The notes beneath the pieces were generated by a model. The model saw nothing but the letters and a program-made list of their open reading frames with translations, did no database searches and had not been told where the DNA came from. Positions 53,501-62,700 of a DNA stretch of 64,000 bases are shown here, piece by piece. Numbering within the stretch: position 1 is the stretch's first letter; each line of letters begins with the position of its first letter. The stretch lies in contig CANXME010000106.1 in NCBI GenBank assembly GCA_948144175.1, positions 3,658,001 through 3,722,000 of the forward strand. The letters are read 5' to 3'. The translations under genes and the position numbers were made by a program. The stretch comes from Closterium sp. NIES-65. Taxonomy: Eukaryota; Streptophyta; Zygnematophyceae; Desmidiales; Closteriaceae.

Positions 53501-55867
53501 AGGGGGGAGGGGGTCTACCGGGGGGGGAACCGGCACAAGGAAGTCCGGCGGCGAGGGAAGGGAAGGAGTGCGGTAGGGGAAGAGGCGGTAGAAGGGGACT
53601 GACTCGTCGAACGTGACGTCCTGGGAGGACAGAACACGACGAGAGGAGGGGTGGTAGAACTGCCACCCTGGAGCGACAGGGGGGAAGCCAAGGAAGACAC
53701 AGGGAGCAGCACGAGGGGACAGCTTGTTCGCAGACAAGTCGCGGACAAACGCCTGAGACCCCAAGACACGGAACGCAGACGCATCGCCGACCTTCCCCGT
53801 CCACAGCAAGACTGGGGACATCGCGGGCCAAGAGACCCTGGGGTGAAGGATGAGCTGATGCGCCGCGTACCGAACCGCAAACGGCCACAGAAAATGGGGG
53901 GCAGCTGCATGCATCATGGACGGACAAGCGACATCCATGACCATGCCAATGCGGCGCTCAGCAATCCCATTTTGGTGTGGAGTGTCCGGAAGCGTTAAGG
54001 TCTGGCGGATCCCTCGTGCACAACAATAGTCTCGGAGAAGACGAGAGGAGAACTCCCCACCTCGGTCAGAGTGCAGACGCAGAACAGGAAAGTCCGAGCC
54101 GAAGCTCCTCCTGAGCTGGAGACGAGCCTCGCCGATCCAGTCGATCAGCACCTCAGTGACATCACCCTTGCTGCGCAAGGGGAAGACTGTGGTGTAACGC
54201 GAGTAGTCGTCAACCACCAGCAGGAAGTAGCGCTCGTGACCCTGCCCACGGACGCGGGCCTGGCCCCACACGTCCATGTGAAGTGTCTGCAGAGGAGCCT
54301 CTGTCGGGGGAAACTGGGAGGAGTGAGGAGCAGCCTTGAGGCGCCCCTCGACACAGGGGACACAGGAAGGTCCTGGTCCCGAAGGAAGGGGAGGGAGAGC
54401 CCGGGGAAGACCTGAGAGAAGGACACGGGAAGCCATGCCCCGAAGACGGGACAGGGAGGGGTGACCAAGACGGTGGTGCCACAGGAGAGTCTCGTGAGAC
54501 AGGAGGCGACACGAACAGGGGGCAGACTCAGGGCCAGACCTGGACGCAGCAGCAAACACCTGACCTGACGCAGCTACCTAACCAGACGCAGGGACAGGAG
54601 GAGACTCATTGGTCAGGGTGTAGAGGCTCGACCCCGGCCGACGCGAGAACGTGGCCAGGTGCGGGCCGGTGCGTGCGTCCGTGCAGTAATTCACCCGCTG
54701 ACTCGCAGGAGTGAGCTGGTGAACCCCCGCATCCTGTAGGTCCGCACCACTCACCAAGTTCGTCGAGAACGAGGGAAGGTACAGACCAGACAGGGTGCCC
54801 GAGGGGGCAGCCGGACACGGGAGGACAGTGGAAAAGTGAGAGAGGACAGGACCCCCAGAGGGGCCTGCCAGGGAGACCGCAACCGGCCGACCAAGCGGCG
54901 TGAGGGTGGTGCGGTCTCGAAAGAAGGAGCGAGAAGCCCCTGAGTCAAGTGTGAAAGTGAGGGAGGACGAAGCCGACGCAGTACCTGAGAGCGCAGTCTC
55001 ACCAGTACCTGAGAGCGCAGACGCACTGGCACCTAGAGCAGCAGCCTCACAAGCACCTAGCGCAGCAGTACCAATGCCCGGGTCAGGTGGGAAACACCGG
55101 TAACAATCACCCTCCTCACTAATAGTCACAGCATACATAGCAGCAAGGATAGCATCAAAGTCAAGATCAAAGATCGCTACACCAGCCCTAGAAAGCTCAT
55201 CCCAGCGGGGAATCTCACTAGCCTCGGGGAAGTGCTGACGCCAAGCGTCCTTCAGGCGGCCAAAGCAGCGCTGGGTGGGGTGGGCACCCCCACACTGCTC
55301 ACCCGCGCGGTCGCCGGAACAAAGGACGTAGGTGCACGGACCAGCACCCCCACCCCTCTGACGTCGAGTGTACCACTTACGGAGCTGCTGGGGCGGAGGG
55401 ATGTCCCGCGAACGCTGCTGCTGCTGCTGCTGCTGCTGGCGCTGACCACTACCAGCGCCGCTCCGCTGCGGGGCACCACCCCGACCAGCTCCACCTCCTC
55501 CGCCAGCACCTCCTCCTCCTCCGCCTCCACCACCGCCACCACTCCCACCGCTACCGCCACCACCGCCGCCTCCTCCGCCGCTGCCACCACCACCACCGCC
55601 TCCGCCACCACTCCCGCCGCCACCCCCACTCCCTCCGCCGCCTCCACCGCCACCTCCACCGCCTCCTCCAGCTCCACCCGCACCCTTGCCCCCCTTGCCC
55701 TTGCCAGAGCGGCGTCTCCCACTAGGGGCAGACGCCGCGCCGACCGACTCAAGACCAAGCAGGTCGGCAGCAGCAGCAGAGGCAACAGAGGGCAGCAGGG
55801 GTGAAGGAGAACACCCCTCAAAGATGGGGGTTGCGATGGTCACCACGAGAAGCCCCTGCAGCGACAA
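50546..55867 (-). pseudogene. copia protease, integrase, linker, RT, RNase H with Gly-rich gag end (Cop-J)
   Basis: One frame of about 1775 codons interrupted only by two TAG codons (54578-54580 and 52712-52714), both at Gln positions. Order: Gly-rich gag tract (about 55690-55480), poly-Gln, Cys/His box (CTYVLCSGDRAGEQC, AHPTQRCFG), protease DSGAS at 54932-54946, HHCC (WHHRLGHPSL, CVPCVEG). Integrase core follows with HMDVWGQARV, LHSDRGGEFSS and HQNGIAERRIG (about 54280-53930), then the repeat linker (53440-52740). RT (about 52090-51400) has YVDD at 51519-51530. RNase H (ADASWANDQATQRSS, CEAEIYAGAM, YVDNKAML) runs to TGA at 50546. Every catalytic residue I can identify is present. Confidence 0.94.
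53105..53430 (-). repeat. 15-bp tandem repeat in the Cop-J linker
   Basis: CAGCACCCCCAGGCT-like and CAGCAGCTCCA-like units encoding Gly/Ala/Glu/Pro repeats. Confidence 0.88.
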
Positions 55868-56477
55868 TGCTCTTCTCCGCCGCTAGGAGGGCCTTCTCGA
55901 GGAGGTCGACCGTGAGGGTGGTGGGACAAACTGAGAGAAAGTGGTCCCTGACTACGCGAAGGGAGTCAGGGAGGCGTGCGACTACGTAGTAGAGAGTGAT
56001 GTACATGGGGGGGGGGTTCTTGGCGCAGAACTCAGCAAGAAGGGCGGCGCGGTAGCGAGTGTCACTAGTGCGGAGGTGCGTAATGAGGTCAGCGACTATG
56101 GGAAAGTTAGTGAGGTCAGGAAAGAGGTACGGTAGCATGAGACGGCTCAGTACAGCAGTGGCAGGGGAAGAGTAGCGCGCAACTACAGCATCGTACAAGG
56201 TCTGAGCACTCTTGTACTGACTAAAGTGCGCGCGCTCATTGGTGGGCAAGTGGCGACGCACAGCAAGACGTGCAGCAGCATCGCGGGTGGCCCACTGAGA
56301 GCGGACAGTGGGGTCAGCATCAGCAGCAGGAGCGGGAGAGGCGCCAGAGGTGAGGTCAAAAAGAGAAAGACCGTCTGCCCTATCGCACTGTAAAAACAAC
56401 TGCAGGTCGTCGACCCAAACCTCAAAGTCAATGGCTCTGCCCTCAGTGTCAAACGCTAGGACACTGGGGGTAGCCAT
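55818..56477 (-). CDS. copia gag, capsid-like part (Cop-J)
   Basis: The ATG at 56477 starts MATPSVLAFDTEGRAIDFEVWVDDLQLFLQ. The domain continues with RYSSPATAVLSRLMLPYLFPDL, LRTSDTRYRAALLAEFCAKN, the 10-C Pro tract and MYITLYYVVARLPDSLRVVRDHFL. It leaves the frame near 55830, where an extra base lies in GGGGTTGCG (other copies GGGGTGCG). It continues in the frame of the 50546-55867 reading. Gag assembles the particle. Confidence 0.9.
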   Translation of the reverse strand: MATPSVLAFDTEGRAIDFEVWVDDLQLFLQCDRADGLSLFDLTSGASPAPAADADPTVRSQWATRDAAARLAVRRHLPTNERAHFSQYKSAQTLYDAVVARYSSPATAVLSRLMLPYLFPDLTNFPIVADLITHLRTSDTRYRAALLAEFCAKNPPPMYITLYYVVARLPDSLRVVRDHFLSVCPTTLTVDLLEKALLAAEKSIVAAGASRGDHRNPHL

Positions 56478-56519
56478 GACGACAGACTAGCAGTGCAAGC
56501 AGTGGGGAAGGGGACGCAG

Positions 56520-57450
56520 TAGTAGTGGGGCGGTGCCGTGCTCACCAGACAGGACAGGTCGGGCGGTCCGGTGGAAGGGCGGCTCGGCGGCTCCTGGGCG
56601 GCTCAGCGACTCCTGGGCGGCTCGGCTGCGCCGGGGCGGCTCGGCTGCTGCTGGGCGGCTCTGCTGCTGCTGGGCGGCTCGACTGCGCCGGGGCGGCTCG
56701 GCTGCTGCTGGGCGGCTCGGCTGCTGTTGGGCGGCTCGGCTGCTGCTGGGCGGCTCGGCTGCTGCTGGGCGGCTCGGCTGCGCTGGGGCGGCTCGGCTGC
56801 TGCTGGGCGGCTCGGGTGCTGTTGGGCCGCGTAGGTAGGGCGGCGGGTGGCCGCAGGTAGGGCGGCTGGTGGGCCGCTAAGGTAGGGCGGCCGGTGGCCG
56901 CAGGTAGGGCGGCGGGTGGGCCGCGAAGGTAGGGCGGCGGGTGGCCGCTGAGGTAGGGTGGCGGGCGGCCGTGACGAGACAGCGGGGCCGCGGCGAAGTG
57001 GGAGGGCCGCGACGGGGCGGCGAGGCCGCGACGGGGCGGGGCCGTGACGGGGCGAGGCCGTGACGGGGCGGCGGGGCCGCGACGGGTCGGGGCCGCGACG
57101 GGGCGGCTGGGCCGCGACGGGGCGGGGCCGCGAAAGGGCGGGGCCGCGACGGGGTGGGGCCGCAACAGGGCGGGGCCGCGACGGGGCGGGGCCGCTAGAG
57201 GGCGGGGCCGCGACAGGGCGGGGCCGCGACGGGGCAGGGCCGCGACGGGGCGGCTGGGCCGCAACGGGGCGGGGCCGCTAGAGGGCGGGGCCGCAACAGG
57301 GCGGGGCCGCGACGGGGCGGGGCCGCTAGTGGGCGGGGCCGCGATAGGAAGGGCGGGGCCGCTCGAAGGGTGGGCGGCGGGGGCCGCTAGTAAGGGCGGC
57401 GAGGCCGCGTCTGAAGGGCGGCGGGGCCGCGAGAGGAAATTCGACTCGGA
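56520..57450 (-). repeat. two-part GC-rich leader of Cop-J
   Basis: Gag-proximal GGCGGCTCGGCTGCTGCT units (about 56570-56825), then GGCGGGTGGCCGC-AGGTAG units (56830-56970), and many copies of GGGGCGGGGCCGCGAC (about 57000-57420). Confidence 0.9.
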
Positions 57451-57538
57451 GGGCCGCTAAAAAAAAACGATCGCGCGCCTCGGGGCACGCTTCGGTGGGC
57501 CCTAGGCGAAGTTCCCACAGGGAACCCGCTCTATACTA
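57451..57538 (-). promoter_or_regulatory. PBS, two hairpins and T-tract of Cop-J
   Basis: Element sense: PBS TAGTATAGAGCGGG, hairpin GTTCCC-TGT-GGGAAC (57511-57525), GGGCCC, hairpin GCGTGCC-CCGA-GGCGCGC (57473-57490, one G-U pair), then T9 (57459-57467). Confidence 0.8.
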
Positions 57539-57665
57539 TGTGAGAGTAAGGAACAGGAATGAGAATGACTAAGGAAAGATTGGTACAAATACAACCCTAG
57601 AAACCTGTACCCCATATGTGCTACCCCACTATAGCCTACAGCAACTATGTCATCTAAATCTGACA
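57539..57665 (-). repeat. 5' LTR of Cop-J (127 bp)
   Basis: Identical to 50189-50315; followed by AAAGT. Confidence 0.96.
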
Positions 57666-58656
57666 AAAGTGGGGTGTAATCAGCAGAGCAAGCAAAGCAG
57701 TACAAGCTCAGGGTGGATCACAATGTCACCACACATTCTGAGCACAAGTTCAAGAAGCAATAGTTTAGAGTTCACAATTATGAGCAAAGCTAGTGGTAGT
57801 CACAACGGGCAAGTGAGGAGGAGGAGAGAGAGTGAGGGGAGAGGAGATAGGAGGCGACGGCTGAAGCTGCAGACACACGGGCAACGGGAGGCAGACTGGC
57901 ACAGCGGCTACCGGACTAAGCGCCCGGACTACAGGAGTAACAGGCCCCGCGGCTAAAGTAGCGGCAGACGAGCAACGGACCCACGGGCGGCTGGCGTAGA
58001 AGTCTAGCTCACTGGGCTACCGGGACAACGCCCCGGACTACATGTGCTGCGGACAACAAGCTGGCAGCCTCCACTCAACCTTCCGCAAACAGTCCCACCC
58101 CCCTGATACACACCCACTGCTACACCGCTAGCTCCACTCCCACGCACCCCCCTTCAACCCTAAACACCAGTCTCCCACACAACCACCCCCCTCAGCGACA
58201 GCTGCAGCAGTGGGAGACGAAGGAGGAGGAGGAGCAAAGGGAGGAATGCACACCGGCCACCCCCATACCCGCCACCCCGCAAGCGGCCCCCTCAGGTCGC
58301 CTCGACAGACGACGGGAAATGGCGGGGGGAGGGGGGGGGGGGGCCGGGGCCGCGACAGGTCGGTGGCGGGGCCGCGACAGAAGGGGCGGCGGGGCCGCGA
58401 CAGGTCGGTGACGGGGCCGCGACAGAAGGTGGCGCGGCCGCGACCAGAGGTGGCGGGGCCGCGACATGTCGTGGCGGGGCCCCGATGGTGGGGCGGTGGG
58501 GCCGCGACGGGTCGGTGGCGGGGCCGCGACCGAACGTGGCGGGGCCGCGAAGGAAAGCGGCGGGGCTGCGAGAGTGGGGCGGCGGGGCCGCGACGGGTCC
58601 CCGTCGCTCGTCGCAGCGCCTCCCGAGGGCAATGCCTGGGTCGACGGGGCGGAAGC
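57666..58656 (-). other. internal region of Cop-I
   Basis: 57671-57755 resembles the copia 3' UTR (CTCAGGGTGGATCACAATGT, CACCACACATTCTGAGCAC). 57756-58320 is unlike anything else in the window: purine-rich, then a C-rich part, with no convincing gene. 58330-58610 is GC repeat (GGCGGGGCCGCGACAGGTCGG units). A 252-codon frame on the minus strand (58128-58886) begins inside the PBS and crosses the repeats; I do not consider it a gene. Confidence 0.75.
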
Positions 58657-58792
58657 CCGCCGCGCGCCTCGGGGCGCACAGCGAGCAGAGAACCGCCGCG
58701 CGCCTCGCGGCGCACGGCGGGCAGAAAACCGCCGCGCGCCTCGGGGCGCACGGCGGGAAGGAAAAAATGCCGCACGCCACGGGGCGTGCGGC
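58657..58792 (-). repeat. tandem array of four GC hairpins in the Cop-I leader
   Basis: Three copies of a roughly 36-bp unit, each able to pair CCGCCGTGCGCC with GGCGCGCGGCGG around a CCGA-type loop, plus a fourth hairpin GCCGCACGCC-CCGT-GGCGTGCGGC (58769-58792) with a perfect 10-bp stem. The unit is an enlarged version of hairpin 2 in Cop-C and Cop-J. Confidence 0.8.
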
Positions 58793-58849
58793 TCAGAGAG
58801 TAGTAGCAGTAGTAGCAGCGGAAGCTATGCGGTGGTAAGCCCACCCATT

Positions 58850-58885
58850 GGATCGATCCAAGGGGATCGACCTGCTCTGATAGCA
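58850..58885 (-). promoter_or_regulatory. PBS and post-PBS hairpin of Cop-I
   Basis: Element sense: PBS TGCTATCAGAGCAGG, then hairpin TCGATCC-CCTT-GGATCGA, extended by G-U and G-C pairs to 9 bp. Same place as in the autonomous copies but with a different stem sequence. Confidence 0.85.
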
Positions 58886-59013
58886 TGACAAAATTAGAAG
58901 AAAGAAGAGGGTTGAACTAGCAGAAATGGGGATAAAAATAGCAAACCCTAGAAGGGTTGTACTCGCTATAGAGCACCCCAGTACAGGCTAGAACATAAGA
59001 TAACATTCTGACA
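58886..59013 (-). repeat. 5' LTR of Cop-I (128 bp)
   Basis: Differs from 50043-50170 at about three positions (for example CCCCAGTAC against CCCCACTAC). Followed by GCGGG. Confidence 0.93.
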
Positions 59014-59704
59014 GCGGGGGGAGTGGGGGTGGCGGTGGGAGTGGTGGCGGGGGTGGAGGTGTCGGTGGCAGGAGCGGAGGCGGAGGCGGAGGAGGCGGTA
59101 GCGGTGGGAGCAGAGGCGGCGGTGGTGGTGGAGGTGGAGGAGGCGGTGGTGAAGGAGGTGGAGCTGGTCGGGGTGGCGCTTCGCAGCGGAGCGGCTCCGG
59201 TGGTGGTCAGCGCCAGCAGCAGCAGCGTTCTCGGGACATCCCCCCACCTCAGCAGCTCCGTGAGTGGTACACACAGCGTCAGCGTGGTGGGGGTTTTGGT
59301 CCGTGCACCTATGTCCTTCGCTCCGGCGACCGCGCGGGTAAGCAGTGTAGGGGTGCCCACTCCACCCAGCGCTACTTTGGCCGCCTCACATATGCTTGGC
59401 GTCAGCAGTTCCCAGAGGCTAGTGAGATCCCCCGCTGGGGACAGCTGTCTAGGGCAGGTGTCGCTATCTATGATCTTGACTTTGATGCTATACTTGCTGC
59501 CATGTATGCTGTGACTATTAGTGATGAGGGTGACTGTTACCGGTTTTTCACGCCCGACCCGGGCATTGGCACTGCTGGGCTAGGTGCTAGTGAGGTTGCT
59601 GCTCTAGGTGCCAGTGCGTCTGCGCCCTCAGGTACTGGTGAGTCTGCGCTCTCAGGTACCATGTCGGCTTCGGCCTCCCTCACCTTCACACTTGACTCAG
59701 GGGG
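59014..59704 (+). pseudogene. copia gag C-terminal part and protease start (Cop-H)
   Basis: The Gly-rich tract resumes (to about 59190), then poly-Gln, QLREWYTQRQRGG, and the Cys/His box with CTYVL, GDRAGKQC and AHSTQRYF; the last Cys is Tyr. MYAVTISDEGDCYRFF follows, then LTFTLDSG at the protease. The active-site codons carry an extra G (run of five at 59700-59704, four in other copies), which shifts the frame exactly within D-S-G-A. Confidence 0.87.
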
Positions 59705-62700
59705 CTTCTCGCTCCTTCTTTCGAGACCGCACCACACTCACGCCGCTTGGTCGGCCGGTTGTAGTCTCCCTGGCAGACCCCTCTAGGGGTCCTGTCCTCT
59801 CTCACTTCTCCACTGTCCTCCCGTGTCCGGCTGCCCCTCTGGCACCTTATTTGGTCTTTACCTCCCCTCGTTCTCTGCAAACTTGGTGAGTGGTTCTGGC
59901 CTACAGGATGCGGGGGTTCACCAGTTTACTCCTGCGAGTCAACGGGTGACCCACTGCTCGGACGCTCGCACCGGCCCGCACCTGGCCACGTTTACGCATC
60001 GGTCGGGGTCGAGCCTCTACACCCTGACCGCTGCATCTCCTCCTGTCCCTACGTCTGGCCAGGTAGCTGCGTGTGGTCAGGTGTTTGCTGCAGCGTCCAA
60101 GTCTGGTCCAAAGTCTGCCCCCTGCTCGTATCACCTCCTGTCTCACGAGACACTCCTGTGGCACCACCGTCTTGGTCACCCCTCCCTGCCTCGTCTCCGA
60201 GGCATGGCTTCCCGTGTCCTTGTCTCTGATCTTCCCCGGTCCCTCCCTCCCCTTCCTCCTGGACCTGGTCCTTCCTGCGTCCCCTGTGTCGAGGGGCGCC
60301 TACGGGCTGCCCCTCGGTCCTCTCAGTTTCCCCCGACAGAGGCCCCGCTGCAGACGCTTCACATGGATGTGTGGGGCCCAGCTCGCGTCCGTGGACAGGG
60401 TCACGAGTGCTACTTCCTGCTGGTGGTTGACGACTACTCGCGTTACACCACAGTCTTCCCCTTGCGCAGCAAGGGTGATGTCACTGAGGTGCTGATCGAC
60501 TGGATCCGCGCAGCTTGTCTCCAGCTCAGGAGGAGCTTCAGCTCGGACTTTCCTGTTCTGCGTCCGCACTCGGACCGAGGCGGTGAGTTCCCCTCTGGCC
60601 TTCTGTGAGCCTACTGCCGTGCGCGAGGCATCCGCCAGACGTTTACGCTTCCGGACTCTCCACGGCAAAATGGGATTGCTGAGCACCGCATTGGCATGGT
60701 CATGGATGTCGCTCGTACGTCGATGATACATGCGGCTGCCCCCCATCTTCTGTGGTCGTTTGCGGTTCGGTACATGGCGCATCAGATCAACCTTCACCCA
60801 AGGGTCTCCATGCCGGAGACCTCCCCAGCCTTGCTGTGGACGGGAAAGGTCGGCAATGCGTCTGCGTTCCGTGTCTGGGGATCTCGGGCGTTTGTCCACG
60901 ACTTGTCTGCGGACAAGGTGTCCCCTCGTGCTGCTCCTTGTGTCTTCCTTGGCTTCCCCCCTGACGCACCAGGGCGCCAGTTCTACCACCCCTCCTCTTG
61001 ACATGTTCTGTCCTCCCATGACGTCACGTTTGACGAGTCGGTACCCTACTACCGTCTCTTCCCCTACCGCACTCCTTCCCTCCCCTCGCCTCCGCTCTTG
61101 CTTGTGCCTGGTCCCCCCTCGGTAGACCCGCTCCCCCCTCAGGGTCCTGCCCCTTCAGGTGTGTCCCATGTAGACGCAGTCCAGCTGGTCAATGTTGCTG
61201 GTGACTGTGGTACTGCAGTGGGTGCTGAGCCTCGGGGTGCTGACTCTGGGGGTGCTAAACCTAGGGGTGCTGAGCCTGGGGGTGCTGAGACTTGGGGTGC
61301 TGAGCCTGGGGGTACTACGCGTGGGGGTGCTGAGCCTGGGGGTGCTACGTTAGGAGCTGGTGAGCCTGGGGGTGTTGCGTCTCGAGCAATTGAGCCTAGA
61401 GGTGCCGACCCAGCAGCCGCTGGACCTGCTCGTGTGGCGTGTGGCAGTGTTGGGCCTAGAGGTTCTCCGGGTGCTTCGTCTCGGCAAGAGCCACTCTCTT
61501 GATTGGAGCTGAGCGAGTGGATTGCCCGGCGCAGGAGGCGTATTGCTCGAGCTAGAGCTTCTTCGACCGCTAAGGGTGCGGGTGCCGCTGGTCCCGAAGG
61601 TGCTCGTCCTATGAGTGCTGGAGCTGCTGGGCTTGCGGGTACGATTGAAGCTAGAGTTGTTCAGGGTGTTGGCACTGAGGCTACTGCTGTGAGTCCTGGC
61701 GGTGGTCCTGTTGAGGGTGGTGCTGGTGCTGCTGGAGGTACTGCAGCTGGAGGTGCTGTTGGTGCTGGTGCTGCCGGTGAGGGTGCTGGTGCTGTCCGTG
61801 CTGTGTCTGGAGTCGCCGCGCGGCCTCGGTCGTACTTCGTTCCGCTCCTTCAGCAGGTTCTTGGTCCTTCTCCTCCTGTAGAGTGTCCACCGCCTATGCA
61901 GTCACAGTCACAGTTACCGCCGGCCTTCCCTCTCCCTCGTCCGTCTCCTTACACTGGTCCTACTAGAGGTCTTGCTGAGCATCGTGAGCCTGCGTCTCGT
62001 CCCGCGTCGACTGTTCGTGCTGCTCGCGCTAGTGGTCACGGTTCGCATCAGCGTCCTCCTCCTGTCCGTGGCACGCACCGGATGTCTCTGCGTCCGTCCA
62101 CTGCTCCTCTGCGTGTCCCTTTGCCTTCTCCTCCTGAGTCCTCTCTTCCTGCGCTTGCCGACCCGGAGTCAGACTCTCTTCGTGCTGCCAGTCCTACTAT
62201 CACGCGTCTCCTTGCTACTATCGTCACTCACCCCTCTTTTGCGTCCACTCCTGCGTTCGCTCTTGTTGCAGAGCTCATCGACTTTGCTGCTCGCTGTCGT
62301 CTAGACTACGCTGCTAGTCTTGTTGCTGAGCCTACGTCTGTCTGTCCTCTGTTCGTCGGGGGTGAGTGTGCTCTTAGCACGGACGTCCTTGAGGACAGGC
62401 AGGAGGAGTTCCAGTGTCTGGCTGCTGCTTCACCTCATCTCGTGTCCGTACTGCTTACCCCTAAGGGAGACCCATATGCACTTGACATCCCGACTCCGCG
62501 CTCTTACGCGGAGGCCGTAGAGGGTCCCTACTCCTCTTAGTGGCAGGCAGCTATGGATGCAGAGATGGCTTCCTGGAAGTCCACAGGCACCTACGTTGAC
62601 GCGGTTCCCCCACCCGGGGCGAACATCGTCAGTGGCATGTGGATCTTCAGAGTGAAGCGGCCGCCGGGCTCTCAACCTGTCTTCAAGGCGCGGTACGTCG

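Larger units (their letters stand above)
50189..57665 (-). mobile_element. Ty1/copia element Cop-J, youngest insertion
   Basis: LTRs 50189-50315 and 57539-57665 are identical over 127 bp, with the exact target duplication AAAGT (50184-50188 and 57666-57670). All domains are present. Disabling changes seen: a 1-nt insertion near 55830 and amber codons at 54578-54580 and 52712-52714. 7477 bp. Confidence 0.97.
50043..59013 (-). mobile_element. non-autonomous LTR retrotransposon Cop-I (about 1.5 kb, no gag-pol), split by Cop-J
   Basis: LTRs 50043-50170 and 58886-59013 (128 bp each, nearly identical) with the exact target duplication GCGGG (50038-50042 and 59014-59018). Excluding Cop-J and its extra AAAGT the element is 1489 bp. 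It has a PBS, leader hairpins, a GC-repeat leader, a novel middle segment, copia-type 3' UTR and purine tract. No gag, protease, integrase, RT or RNase H similarity is visible in either strand. Termini show it uses the copia machinery of its relatives; this is inferred. Confidence 0.9.

Noticed and set aside
58128..58886. 252-codon minus-strand frame in Cop-I
   Set aside because: Its ATG lies in the PBS and it runs through hairpins and GC repeats; repeated Pro/Arg content is what random translation of this tract gives.
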